Source of the DNA: Paraburkholderia sp. UYCP14C
Lineage (GTDB): Bacteria > Pseudomonadota > Gammaproteobacteria > Burkholderiales > Burkholderiaceae
Assembly (NCBI RefSeq): GCF_004197395.1
Contig: NZ_SELS01000005.1
Span: forward strand, 186,001 to 250,000
Direction: 5' to 3'
DNA: 64,000 nt
Part shown: one piece after another, positions 25,874 through 34,767 of the stretch
Layout of the letters: the number at the start of each line of letters is the position of its first letter
Position numbering within the stretch: the first letter of the stretch is position 1
The notes under the pieces: model-generated
The model's database searches: none
Told to the model about the DNA's origin: nothing
Seen by the model: the letters and a program-made list of their open reading frames with translations, nothing else
Position numbers and translations under genes: made by a program

Positions 25874-27460
25874 ATGCCGGAACTTTCGTATCCGCAACCA
25901 GGCGCCGCCAGCGGCAAAGGCCGTAGCGCAGGACTGGTTATTCTCGTCGCCCTGCTGATCGCGGGCGTCGTGTACTGCGGCATTCATCTGGTAGATGACC
26001 TGCAGTCCGTGCGCGAAAGCTCGGTGCTGCCGTATCTGCTGCTCGGCGTCGCACTGCTGATCGCGCTCGGATTCGAGTTCGTCAACGGCTTTCACGATAC
26101 GGCCAACGCGGTCGCCACCGTTATCTATACGCACTCCCTGACACCGAATCTCGCAGTCGTCTGGTCGGGCGCGTGGAATTTTCTCGGCGTGCTGACCTCG
26201 ACCGGAGCGGTCGCGTTCGGCGTGCTGCAACTGCTGCCCGTCGAGCTGATTCTGCAGGTTGGCAGCAGCGCCGGCTTCGCGATGGTATTCGCGCTGCTGA
26301 TCGCCGCGATCATCTGGAATCTCGGCACATGGTCTTTGGGTCTGCCGTCTTCGAGTTCGCACACGCTGATCGGCTCGATCATCGGCGTCGGTCTGATGAA
26401 TCAGATGATGCATGGTGCGAACGGCACGAGCGGCGTCGACTGGAATCAGGCGCTCGGCGTCGGCAAGTCGCTGCTGTTTTCGCCGATCGTGGGCTTTCTG
26501 CTGGCCGGCTTGCTGCTGCTGATCCTGAAGGCCGTCGTGCGCGTGCCCGCGCTGTATGCCGAGCCGAAGGGCAAGGAGCCGCCGCCGTTCTGGATTCGCT
26601 GCCTGCTGATTCTGACCTGCACGGGCGTGTCGTTCGCGCACGGCTCGAACGACGGCCAGAAAGGCATGGGTCTGATCATGCTGATCCTGATCGGTACGGT
26701 GCCTACTGCGTACGCGCTGAACAAGGCGGTCACCCCGGCGGAAACACAGAACTTCGTCGCGGTCGCGCATCAAACCGCGGCGGCGCTGTCGCGTTACACG
26801 CAGGGTGCGGCGCCTTCCGCGGATCCGCGCGCCGACGTCGAGGCCTTCGTGCGCACCCGTCAGCTGACGCCCGCCACGCTGCCCGCACTGCAGCAACTGA
26901 CCGAGCAGATCGGCCGCCAGGTCGGCCAATCGGGCTCGATGGCCGCGGTGCCGCAAGGCATCGTCGACAACGTGCGCAACAACATGTATGTCACGTCCGA
27001 GGCGATCCGTCTGATGCAGAAGTCCAATCAGCCGCAGTTCGCACCCGAGGACGCGAAGGTCATCGCCAACTTCAGAACGCAGATCGATCACGCCACCAAG
27101 TTCATCCCGCCGTGGGTCAAGGTGGCGGTCGCGATCGCGCTGGGTCTCGGCACGATGGTCGGCTGGAAGCGCATCGTCGTGACGGTGGGCGAGAAGATCG
27201 GCAAGCAGCATCTGACCTACGGCCAAGGCGCGTCGGCTGAACTCGTCGCGATGGTCACGATCGGTGCCGCCGACGTCTACGGTCTGCCGGTGTCGACGAC
27301 CCACGTGCTCTCTTCCGGCGTGGCCGGCACGATGGCGGCCAACGGCTCGGGTCTGCAATGGGCCACGGTGCGCAGTCTGGTCCTTGCATGGGTGCTGACG
27401 CTGCCCGTGTCGATCGCGCTCGCGGGCGGGTTGTACTGGGTATTCCGTTCGGTGTTCTGA
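25874..27460 (+). CDS. pit: Inorganic phosphate transporter, PiT family
   Basis: A 528-residue membrane protein. The duplicated PiT signatures are clear: GFEFVNGFHDTANAVATVIY near residue 60 and the C-terminal copy around ELVAMVTIGAADVYGLPVSTTHVLSSG, with a further SFAHGSNDGQKGMG motif. About ten hydrophobic segments are broken by a long hydrophilic loop (about residues 280-410). It would take up phosphate with a cation. It is convergent with ppk2 across a shared strong terminator and may be functionally linked to polyphosphate turnover there. Confidence 0.93.
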   Translation: MPELSYPQPGAASGKGRSAGLVILVALLIAGVVYCGIHLVDDLQSVRESSVLPYLLLGVALLIALGFEFVNGFHDTANAVATVIYTHSLTPNLAVVWSGAWNFLGVLTSTGAVAFGVLQLLPVELILQVGSSAGFAMVFALLIAAIIWNLGTWSLGLPSSSSHTLIGSIIGVGLMNQMMHGANGTSGVDWNQALGVGKSLLFSPIVGFLLAGLLLLILKAVVRVPALYAEPKGKEPPPFWIRCLLILTCTGVSFAHGSNDGQKGMGLIMLILIGTVPTAYALNKAVTPAETQNFVAVAHQTAAALSRYTQGAAPSADPRADVEAFVRTRQLTPATLPALQQLTEQIGRQVGQSGSMAAVPQGIVDNVRNNMYVTSEAIRLMQKSNQPQFAPEDAKVIANFRTQIDHATKFIPPWVKVAVAIALGLGTMVGWKRIVVTVGEKIGKQHLTYGQGASAELVAMVTIGAADVYGLPVSTTHVLSSGVAGTMAANGSGLQWATVRSLVLAWVLTLPVSIALAGGLYWVFRSVF

Positions 27461-27491
27461 GTCCGCCGATCCGGCGGAGCGAAGCACGACA

Positions 27492-27527
27492 AAAAGCGCG
27501 GTACGTCTTTCAACGTACCGCGCTTTT
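27492..27527. terminator. Bidirectional Rho-independent terminator
   Basis: A perfect 15-base-pair hairpin (AAAAGCGCGGTACGT, 27492-27506; ACGTACCGCGCTTTT, 27513-27527) with a CTTTCA loop, between convergent pit and ppk2. It ends in T on both strands. Confidence 0.92.
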
Positions 27528-27546
27528 GCATCGGCCGCCTGGACGT

Positions 27547-28473
27547 TCAATACACTTCGGGCACGATCATCGTCTGAGGCACCGGCTGGCGGCTATAGTC
27601 CTCGTGATAGACCCGCGACGGCAAGTCGATCTGCGGATGCTCGATCTCGTGATACGGCACCTGGCTCAGCAGATGGTGAATGCAGTTCAGGCGCGCGCGC
27701 TTCTTGTCGACGGCCTGCACGACCCACCACGGCGCCTCGGGGATATGCGAGCGCTGCAGCATCACTTCTTTCGCCTGCGTATACGCTTCCCAGCGGCGCC
27801 GGCTTTCCAGATCCATCGGACTCAGCTTCCACTGCTTGAGCGGATCGTGAATGCGGTTCTCAAAGCGGATTTCCTGCTCTTCGTCGGTGATCGAAAACCA
27901 GTACTTGAGGATCTGCACGCCGCTGCGCGCCAGCATTTTTTCGAACTCCGGCACCGAGCGGAAAAACTCTTCGTACTCGTCGTCGGTGCAGAAGTTCATC
28001 ACGCGCTCGACGCCCGCGCGGTTGTACCAGCTGCGATCGAACAGCACCATCTCGCCGCCCGCCGGCAGATGCGATACATAGCGCTGGAAATACCATTGCG
28101 TGCGCTCGCGATTGTTCGGCGCCGGCAACGCGGCCACGCGGCACACGCGCGGATTGAGACGCTGCGTGATGCGCTTGATCGCGCCGCCCTTGCCGGCCGC
28201 GTCGCGTCCCTCGAAGATCACGACGAGCCGGTGCCCGGTCGCGACGATCCAGTCCTGCAGCTTGACCAGCTCTCCCTGCAGCCGGAACAGTTCACGGAAG
28301 TACTGCTTGCGCGCCTCGCGATGCTCGGGGGTAAAGCCGGCCGGGCCGTCGATGATGCGGTCATCGACCTCCATTTCGAGTTCTTCGTCGTAGGCATCGA
28401 TGAGGTCTTCCTCGAAACGGCGTTGCCGCTCCGCCATCAGTTCGGTATCAGTTCTCGGGTCCGGCTCTTTCAT
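27547..28473 (-). CDS. ppk2: Polyphosphate kinase 2
   Basis: A 308-residue PPK2-family P-loop kinase. Walker A is FEGRDAAGKGGAIKR, the lid region follows, and Walker B is MVLFDRSWYNRAGVERVM. These enzymes transfer phosphate between polyphosphate and nucleotides, usually generating GTP or ATP from polyphosphate. Length and motifs fit the single-domain class I type. The ATG at 28473 is preferred; the frame continues upstream without family sequence. Convergent with the phosphate transporter gene. Confidence 0.93.
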   Translation of the reverse strand: MKEPDPRTDTELMAERQRRFEEDLIDAYDEELEMEVDDRIIDGPAGFTPEHREARKQYFRELFRLQGELVKLQDWIVATGHRLVVIFEGRDAAGKGGAIKRITQRLNPRVCRVAALPAPNNRERTQWYFQRYVSHLPAGGEMVLFDRSWYNRAGVERVMNFCTDDEYEEFFRSVPEFEKMLARSGVQILKYWFSITDEEQEIRFENRIHDPLKQWKLSPMDLESRRRWEAYTQAKEVMLQRSHIPEAPWWVVQAVDKKRARLNCIHHLLSQVPYHEIEHPQIDLPSRVYHEDYSRQPVPQTMIVPEVY

Positions 28474-28637
28474 TGCGGCTCTCCTCGCAACAGGAATGGG
28501 ATGGCGCGCGGCGGCTATAGCGCGACGCGGTCGCGTTCGATTATCGAAGCGCGAGGTGTCAGCCGTGTTACCGCGTGGGCGGGCGCCGCACATGCGTGGA
28601 ACACCCATGATAGCCAGTTTTGCCGGGACTCCCGCCG

Positions 28638-29036
28638 CTAGCGCAGCGGCCGCGCGAAGCTCAGTTCGTGGCCGTCCGGATCGGTGATATGAAAATAGCG
28701 CTCGCCCCACGGCGCATCCGACGGCGCGAGCGACGGCTGCAAGCCCGCCGCCAGCGCCTTGGCATGGATCGCGTCGACGTCCGACACGTAGATGATCACG
28801 CGCCCCCACCAGTTGACCGGCGCGCGCGCATCGGCGATCAGGTTCAGATACGAGTTGCCGAACGCGAACGACGTGAAGGCCTCGCGCGGACCGCCGAACT
28901 TGAGGGGGAAACCGAGTGCTTCGTAGAACGCGACGGCGCGCTGCATGTCGCCGGTGGCGAGCGTGATCGCGCTGAGGGACTCGATGCGTGGATCTGGCTG
29001 CGGGGGTTGCGGCGCTGAAGCGGTAGATGCGGACAT
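28638..29036 (-). CDS. VOC superfamily (glyoxalase-like) protein
   Basis: A 132-residue vicinal-oxygen-chelate fold protein with paired beta-alpha-beta-beta-beta modules: LSAITLATGDMQRAVAFYEA, then FGNSYLNLIADA in the first, and VIIYVSDVDAIHAKALAAGL, then YFHITDPDGHELSFA in the second. The C-terminal HELSFA glutamate and the H of YFHITDPDGH are typical metal-site positions. A CGGAGA site precedes ATG 29036. It could be a lyase, a dioxygenase or a resistance protein; the substrate cannot be told. Confidence 0.85.
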   Translation of the reverse strand: MSASTASAPQPPQPDPRIESLSAITLATGDMQRAVAFYEALGFPLKFGGPREAFTSFAFGNSYLNLIADARAPVNWWGRVIIYVSDVDAIHAKALAAGLQPSLAPSDAPWGERYFHITDPDGHELSFARPLR

Positions 29037-29251
29037 GAGGGGGTCTCCGTGGCGCGTGGGTAGCGGCCGAAAGCGGGCGGCGGCACGGCCATGCCCGGCA
29101 GCATTCGACGGCTCGCTCGGAAAAGTGTCTCACACGCGGCGGCAGTCAGTCCGGCGCCGCGCCCGGCACACTCGGAACGCCTTCGGATGGATGGCCTTGA
29201 AAACCCGCGCGGCGCCCCGCATCTCGCAGCCCGTCTATCCGGAGCATCGTT

Positions 29252-30301
29252 ATGGGAAGCCGTCCACGCTTCATCGATGACCTGTCGAGCGCCGCATCCG
29301 ACGCCCCCGGGCCCCAATCCACCGAGCTTTTGACTCACGACGACGACGCGCTGCTCGACGCCTACTCCCGCACCGTGATCGGTGCACTGGAGCGTGTCCA
29401 GCAGGCGGTCGCGTTTATCGCCGTCGAACACCGGTTGCCCGGCGCCGCCGCCGCGCACGGCCGCGGCGCGCGCGGCGGCACCGGCTCGGGCTTTCTGTTC
29501 ACGCCCGACGGCTATCTGCTGACCAATAGCCACGTCGTGCATGGCGCGACCCACATCCAGGTGACGCTGGCCGACGGCGCGAAGTTCGACGCCGATCTGG
29601 TCGGCGACGATCCCGGCAGCGATCTCGCGGTGCTGCGTATCGGTTCGCCGGAGCCGCTGCCGCATGTCGAACTCGGCGAATCGTCGAAGCTGCGCGTCGG
29701 ACAGATCGCGATTGCGGTCGGCAACCCGCTCGGTCTGCAGCAGACCGTGACGACCGGCGTCGTTTCGGCGCTCGGCCGGTCGCTGCGCTCGAACTCCGGC
29801 CGCATGATCTATGACGTGATCCAGACCGACGCGGCATTGAATCCGGGTAACTCGGGCGGCCCGCTGATCAATTCGGCGGGTCAGGTGATCGGCGTGAATA
29901 CCGCGATCATTCCCGGCGCACAGGCCATCTGTTTCGCCACCGCGATCGATACCGCGAAGTGGGTCATCATGCAGATCTTCGCGCACGGCCGGGTGCGGCG
30001 TGCGTATATCGGCGTGGCCGGCACGACGACGCCGCTGTCGCGGCGCGTGCAGCGCTACTTTGGGCTCAGCACGCAAAGCGGCGTGCACGTGATGGAGATC
30101 GTCAAAGGCAGTCCGGCCGCGCTCGGCGGCTTGCGCACCGACGACACGATCGTCGCGATCGACGCGCAGCCGGTGCAGGATGTGGACGGTCTGCAACGCA
30201 CGCTCGATGCTTCGCGTATCGACAAGCCGGTCAGCGTGACGGTGTTGCGCGGCGCGCAGCGGGTGGAGTTGACGGTGACGCCGGTGGAGCAGGCGGGGTG
30301 A
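29252..30301 (+). CDS. HtrA/DegP-like trypsin-like serine protease with PDZ domain
   Basis: A 349-residue S1C protease. The catalytic triad is visible as H in LTNSHVVHG, D in GSDLAVLRIG and S in LNPGNSGGPLIN. A PDZ domain covers about residues 255-345 (GVHVMEIVKGSPAALGGLRTDD). No signal peptide or membrane segment is seen in the N-terminal 40 residues, which are acidic, so it may be cytoplasmic, unlike DegP, DegQ and DegS. The ATG at 29252 has CCGGAG upstream. It is divergent from the VOC gene. Confidence 0.9.
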   Translation: MGSRPRFIDDLSSAASDAPGPQSTELLTHDDDALLDAYSRTVIGALERVQQAVAFIAVEHRLPGAAAAHGRGARGGTGSGFLFTPDGYLLTNSHVVHGATHIQVTLADGAKFDADLVGDDPGSDLAVLRIGSPEPLPHVELGESSKLRVGQIAIAVGNPLGLQQTVTTGVVSALGRSLRSNSGRMIYDVIQTDAALNPGNSGGPLINSAGQVIGVNTAIIPGAQAICFATAIDTAKWVIMQIFAHGRVRRAYIGVAGTTTPLSRRVQRYFGLSTQSGVHVMEIVKGSPAALGGLRTDDTIVAIDAQPVQDVDGLQRTLDASRIDKPVSVTVLRGAQRVELTVTPVEQAG

Positions 30302-30347
30302 GGATGGACTGCGCGGGGCAAACAGCGGGGTGGATCGTCATACGACA

Positions 30348-30455
30348 CCCTACTTCAAACCCTACATGCAACTCTACAATAATGAGACAAAAACCTTATA
30401 AATCAATCCATTGAACGATATAATCCTCGCAGTCTAACCCTACATCAAACCGTAC
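30348..30455. repeat. 12-base-period repeat arrays flanking the fic promoter
   Basis: Units beginning CCCTAC recur every 12 bases in two arrays. Array A holds three units starting at 30348, 30360 and 30372 (the last CTCTAC). Array B holds two units starting at 30438 and 30450 (the last CCGTAC). The 21-base segments at 30348 and 30438 match at 17 positions. The arrays bracket a candidate promoter directly upstream of the fic gene, as expected for a repressor or autoregulator binding in phase on the helix. Confidence 0.6.
30396..30424 (+). promoter_or_regulatory. Candidate sigma-70 promoter for the fic gene
   Basis: TATAAT at 30419-30424 is a perfect -10 element. A weak -35 (TTATAA, 30396-30401) lies 17 bases upstream. 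The region is much more AT-rich than its surroundings. Repeat array B overlaps the expected transcription start. Confidence 0.5.
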
Positions 30456-30463
30456 AGTCCGCT

Positions 30464-31666
30464 ATGACGACCGTCGTCTCGTTCGAACCGTTGTTTCCTG
30501 AGGATCGTGTACTGGATCCGCTGATCGAGCGTACGACCGAACTGGTCAATTCATCGCAAAAGCTCCTTGCCGTAAGCCGGACGCCATTTGCCGCAGCGCT
30601 CGTCCCGCAATTGCGGGCGATGAATTCGTACTACACGAATAAGATCGAAGGCCAGCACACCACGCCAGCCAGGATCGAGGCCGCTCTCAAACGCGACTAT
30701 TCAGCCGATGTCGCCGAGCGTAAAAAGCAGCGCCTTGCGATGGCGCACATTGCAACCGAGTCCTCGCTCGAAGAGGAGTGGGATTTGCTTGCGACACCCG
30801 CTCTGTTCGACCCCGAACGACTGACAACCATCCACGAGCGATTTTTTTCCTATTTGCCGGCCGCTGAGCGATTTACCAGCGAGGGCGAACCAATCGTGCC
30901 TGGCGAGCTTCGAAAATTGGACGTCACAGTCGGACGCCATCTCGCTCCCGAACCCGAGATGATCGCGCCATTGCTCGACGCATGGGCCAAGCGATATGCG
31001 CGTCTACAGATCAAGGACTACCAGTTGATCGGCATCGCCTGCTCGCATCATCGGTTGGCATGGACTCACCCGTTTGCAGACGGCAATGGCCGGGTGGCGC
31101 GTCTACATTCACATCTCGCTTTACGATCGGCCGATCTAACGCATGGTCTGTGGTCGCCGCTTCGCGGTCTCGCACGCGAGCATGAGCAGTACTACGCGAG
31201 ATTGAGCGAAGCCGACCAGACGCGCCGCAATGACCCCGATGGCAGGGGCAATCTGTCCCAGGAAGGTCTCGTGCATTTCGCGCAGTTCTTTCTCGACTGC
31301 TGCCTGGACCAGGTAAGCTTTATGGTTCGCATGACCGAGTTCGATGGCATTGCGGATCGCCTGCTCGATCTATTGCGTTACCTCGATTCCAATCCGTGGA
31401 TGATCGGTTCCGAAAAATCGGTGATCAAACCGGAGGCCTCGGCACTGGCGATGGAATTCGTGGCCACGCGGCGTGCAGTCACGCGCGCCGAATTCAATCA
31501 GATGCTTGGCGTAACCGATGTCCTGGCTCGCCGTATTACGCGCTCTCTACTTGATATTGGACTGCTCGACTCGCCGTCGCATCGCGGTAGTCTTTCATTC
31601 GGGCTCCCATTGAAAAGCCTGCGCTTTCTATTCCCGAGACTATGGCCCGAAGTCGATCAGGACTAG
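30464..31666 (+). CDS. Fic domain protein, class II, with C-terminal winged helix
   Basis: A 400-residue protein. The Fic catalytic motif HPFADGNGRVAR starts at H202. An inhibitory-helix motif of the (S/T)xxxE(G/N) type, TNKIEG (58-63), lies on the N-terminal side of the Fic domain, which defines class II enzymes. The C-terminal 80 residues (AMEFVATRRAVTRAEFNQML onwards) look like a winged helix-turn-helix. Such proteins transfer AMP to target hydroxyl groups and may autoregulate. Base composition is lower in GC than neighbouring genes, and the upstream region carries phased repeats, so it may have been acquired. No antitoxin partner is seen. Confidence 0.88.
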   Translation: MTTVVSFEPLFPEDRVLDPLIERTTELVNSSQKLLAVSRTPFAAALVPQLRAMNSYYTNKIEGQHTTPARIEAALKRDYSADVAERKKQRLAMAHIATESSLEEEWDLLATPALFDPERLTTIHERFFSYLPAAERFTSEGEPIVPGELRKLDVTVGRHLAPEPEMIAPLLDAWAKRYARLQIKDYQLIGIACSHHRLAWTHPFADGNGRVARLHSHLALRSADLTHGLWSPLRGLAREHEQYYARLSEADQTRRNDPDGRGNLSQEGLVHFAQFFLDCCLDQVSFMVRMTEFDGIADRLLDLLRYLDSNPWMIGSEKSVIKPEASALAMEFVATRRAVTRAEFNQMLGVTDVLARRITRSLLDIGLLDSPSHRGSLSFGLPLKSLRFLFPRLWPEVDQD

Positions 31667-31757
31667 GCCGACGGTCGAAGGGAAGGTTGGACCCGCCCCC
31701 CTGGCGAACCACCCGCGCTCCTCAAGCGCATCGCACCGAGCGCATCCATATCAAGGC

Positions 31758-33167
31758 CTACGCCCGCGCGCGACTACCCCGCGCGATCTCATCGCCCGCG
31801 TCTCGCGGCAGGCGCCGCGTAATCGGAATCGACAGGCACGAGAACAGACCGACCACCAGAAACGCCGGCCAGAAATCCGAGAACACGATGTTCGGATGCC
31901 CTTGCACACGATGCGAAATCTGCAGCACGATGCCCGAGATCGTCACGCCGAGGCCGAGCGACATCTGCTGGATGACACTCGCGACACTCGTCGCGCGGCC
32001 GACGTCGCTGCCCGGAATATCCGCATAGGCGAGCGTATTGAGCGACGTGAATTGCAGAGAGGGAAAGAAGCCGCCCACCAGCACGATGCTCCAGATCACC
32101 CAATGCGGTGTGCCGGGAAAGAACAACCCGTACACGGCGATCGCGAGGCCAGCGCAGGCGGCGTTGACCATCAGCACGGTGCGAAAGCCGAAGCGTTCGA
32201 GAATACGCGACGCCACCGTCTTCATGAAGATCGAGCCGAACGCGGACGCGCACGTGATCGCGCCGGCCCTGAACGCGGTCATGCCGAGCCCTTCCTGCAA
32301 CGCGAGCGGCAACAGGAACGGCACGGCGCCAAGACCGATACGAAACAGCGAACCGCCGATCACGCTCGCGTGAAAACTCGGGATTCTCAGCAGACGCAGA
32401 TCGAGCACCGGCAGCGCGACACGGCTGGCGTACAGCACATAGAGCAGCAGCAGCACGATGCCGGTCACGCACATGCCGACCGATGCTGCCGTCGACACCA
32501 GTTCGCCGCCGACCAGCGAGAGCCCGAGCATGAACAGCGAAGCCCCGCTCGCCGACAGCACGAAGCCCACCCAATCGAGCCGGCCCGGATGCGGCTCGCG
32601 CGTATTGGCGATGTACTTGTTGGTCAGCCAGATGCCGAGCAGGCCCATCGGCACGTTGATCACGAAGATCAAACGCCAGTGCAGATAGGTCGTGATGAAG
32701 CCGCCGAGCGGCGGGCCGACCACCGGCCCGAGCAACGCCGGCACCGACAGATAGTTCATCGCGCGAATGAACTCCGACTTCGGCAGCGAACGGAAGATGA
32801 TGATGCGGCCCACCGGCACCATCAGCGCGCCGCCGATGCCCTGCACGAAGCGCGCGAGCACGAAGGTGTCGAGCGAAGTGGAGGCCGCGCACAACAGCGA
32901 GCCCGCCATGAAGATGCCGATGGCCGTGCGGAACACGGTGCGCGAACCGAAGCGGTCGGCGACCCAGCCGCAGATCGGGATGAAGACGCCAAGGCCGATC
33001 ACATACGCGGTGACCGCCAGCTTCAGCGTGATCGGATCGTGACCGAGGTCGCGCGCCAGAACCGGCAGCGACGTCACGATGACCGTGCCGTCCACGTTTT
33101 CCATGAACATCGCGCACGCGACGATCAGCGGAACGATGAAAGCCCCTAAAGCGAGCAGCATAGTCAT
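31758..33167 (-). CDS. MFS drug-efflux transporter, DHA2 (14-helix) family
   Basis: A 469-residue membrane protein with about 14 hydrophobic segments. Motif A reads GWVADRFGSRTVFR after helix 2, and the helix-1 region FMENVDGTVIVTSLPVLARDL carries the D of EmrB/QacA transporters. It probably exports drugs or other toxic molecules by proton antiport. There is no adjacent membrane-fusion protein gene, so it may act alone. The ATG at 33167 begins MTMLLALGAF; an internal ATG two codons later is possible. Confidence 0.88.
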   Translation of the reverse strand: MTMLLALGAFIVPLIVACAMFMENVDGTVIVTSLPVLARDLGHDPITLKLAVTAYVIGLGVFIPICGWVADRFGSRTVFRTAIGIFMAGSLLCAASTSLDTFVLARFVQGIGGALMVPVGRIIIFRSLPKSEFIRAMNYLSVPALLGPVVGPPLGGFITTYLHWRLIFVINVPMGLLGIWLTNKYIANTREPHPGRLDWVGFVLSASGASLFMLGLSLVGGELVSTAASVGMCVTGIVLLLLYVLYASRVALPVLDLRLLRIPSFHASVIGGSLFRIGLGAVPFLLPLALQEGLGMTAFRAGAITCASAFGSIFMKTVASRILERFGFRTVLMVNAACAGLAIAVYGLFFPGTPHWVIWSIVLVGGFFPSLQFTSLNTLAYADIPGSDVGRATSVASVIQQMSLGLGVTISGIVLQISHRVQGHPNIVFSDFWPAFLVVGLFSCLSIPITRRLPRDAGDEIARGSRARA

Positions 33168-33298
33168 GACGACGGGCGGCCAGCCATCAATGGAAAGCGT
33201 CGATTATGGCATCGCGGCGGCAACAAATGTTGTTGCGCAAGGGGATTTCGCGGCGCGCGGTCCTGGTTCTCGCGCGCGGCACGCACGCCTTTAGCGCG

Positions 33299-33955
33299 CT
33301 ACGCTGACGTCAGCGACGACCAGTCGCGCTTGCCGAACACTTTCGACACCACGCCGAGCAGCCGGCCGAACAGGCCGCGCCGCTGCGCGAAGTAAAACGC
33401 GGCGATCAGCGCGCCGAGCACGCCGGTCGCGATCAGCGTTGCGGTTCGCAGGTCGTGAAGCGTGCCGTGCGCGGCGTACGCGCCGAACATCGCGAGGCCG
33501 CCGAGCGCGAACACGATTTGCGCGAGCGCCTGCCAGGTCGTGCTGACGGTGATCGCGGCTGCTGCGTCGCGCAGCAGCATGCCGCGTTGCGACAGTTGAC
33601 GCACCATCACCACCGGCCCGCCAATCTGTCCGGCGGGCAGCAGGCTATTCACCGATTCGCCGATCCAGCGCGCGAACAGCGCATCGCGCAGCGACGGATC
33701 AGCTCGCGCGGCGCTCGTCGTGCCGCTCGCTGGACCTCCATGCTCAGCGTCACGCGACGGCTCTCCGCGTTTGAACAGCACCGCGATCGCACCCGCATCG
33801 AGCACGAGCGGCACCACGTGGAACGCGGCGACGACCGCGAGCCCCCAGCCGGCCGCGAGCAAGGTCGACGCCACCGAACCGAAGCCTTGCCAGGCGAGCA
33901 GGCCGACGAACAGCGTCGAGCCGATCGCCAGCAGAAGCACAGCCGCGCGACTCAT
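33299..33955 (-). CDS. Flippase-like / UPF0104 (LPG synthase TM) protein, apparently C-terminally truncated
   Basis: A 218-residue membrane protein resembling the N-terminal two-thirds of the UPF0104/HpnL-like family. Visible are helix 1 (VLLLAIGSTLFVGLLAW), the conserved motif GESVNSLLPAGQIGGPVVMV, and two further helices ending at GRLLGVVSKVFGKRDWSSL. Family members I know are 300 residues or more, with extra C-terminal helices. Translating past the TAG in all three frames finds no continuation before the MFS gene, so the 3' part seems deleted. The start overlaps the oxygenase-like gene by 4 bases. Expected role: lipid or hopanoid transport, possibly lost. Confidence 0.7.
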   Translation of the reverse strand: MSRAAVLLLAIGSTLFVGLLAWQGFGSVASTLLAAGWGLAVVAAFHVVPLVLDAGAIAVLFKRGEPSRDAEHGGPASGTTSAARADPSLRDALFARWIGESVNSLLPAGQIGGPVVMVRQLSQRGMLLRDAAAAITVSTTWQALAQIVFALGGLAMFGAYAAHGTLHDLRTATLIATGVLGALIAAFYFAQRRGLFGRLLGVVSKVFGKRDWSSLTSA

Positions 33956-34767
33956 GCGGCGCCCTTGCCGCGCGAGGCCATCTGACGGAACACCTGGCGG
34001 AAACCGAAGTACGGGATCGCGTCCTTCATGTTGGAAACGAAGCGGCGCCACAGCCGCATGTTCGGATCGGTGACGTATTCGAACGTCAGCGACACACGCA
34101 TCTCGTTCGGGCCGGCCGGCGTGATGCGATGGCGCAGCTTGTCGCCATCGAAAAACACGAGGCCGCCCGGCGGAATCTGCACCGAGCCCGGCTGGTCCGG
34201 CACCTCCGGATTGCGCGTGTGCAGTTCGTAGTCGAGCCGGCACGACGATTCGTCGATCACGCCGAGCAGCAGCGTGTAGCGGCGTCCGTCGTAATACGAA
34301 GGATCCTAGTGCCAGCCGATATGGTCGCCCGGGCGCGTGTAGTAGTAGAGCGCGTACGCGTGCGGATCGTCGGCGGGCGACACCTGCAGCTGGTCGCCGC
34401 TCAACTGCTCGAGCCAGCCGATCAACTCCTTCGAGCGATATAGCTCGGCGATGAACGGCGCGAGACGATCGATCGTCCGGCGGCTCACACTGCCGCCCTG
34501 CTTGTGGCCCGGCAGATAGTTGCGGTTCACTTCGTCGAGCAGCGACCGCGCGCTGTGAATCAGCCGCGCGGTAACTTCCGGCGCGAGGACATCTTCCAGA
34601 TAGAGAAACGCGTCCTGCGCGGTGAAGTCTTTACGCAGACGCGCGTTGTCGAACGTGCGGGTACGGCTCGCGACCGCGCGGTCGGCGTCCGGCGCGGGCA
34701 TGAGTGCCACCTCGGGCGCGCCTGATGACACAGGCGAGATCACGTCGTCCTCGGCGTGCAGATTCAT
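33952..34767 (-). pseudogene. 2-oxoglutarate/Fe(II) oxygenase-like gene with an in-frame amber codon
   Basis: One reading frame of 271 codons is interrupted by TAG at 34306-34308. The first part (153 codons from ATG 34767) ends GDHIGWH; the second (117 codons) begins DPSYYDGRRYTLLLG and continues to the stop, with no frame change. The pieces join as GWH-stop-DPSYY, placing the stop at the middle position of an HxD iron-binding motif; the distal histidine lies in GDKLRHRITPAG. A single base change from TAC (Tyr) would explain it. It overlaps both neighbours by 4 bases. It may be a dead gene, a sequencing error or a rare readthrough case. Confidence 0.75.

Noticed and set aside
30348-30455. CRISPR array
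   Set aside because: The repeat units are only 12 bases with no spacers of constant length and no cas gene nearby; they look like operator repeats.
30302-31757. Mobile element or prophage carrying the fic gene
   Set aside because: Lower GC and repeats suggest transfer, but no integrase, transposase, terminal inverted repeats or target duplication is visible.
34306-34308. Pyrrolysine or programmed recoding at the TAG codon
   Set aside because: No pyrrolysine genes are seen in the window and a single substitution from a tyrosine codon is far simpler.
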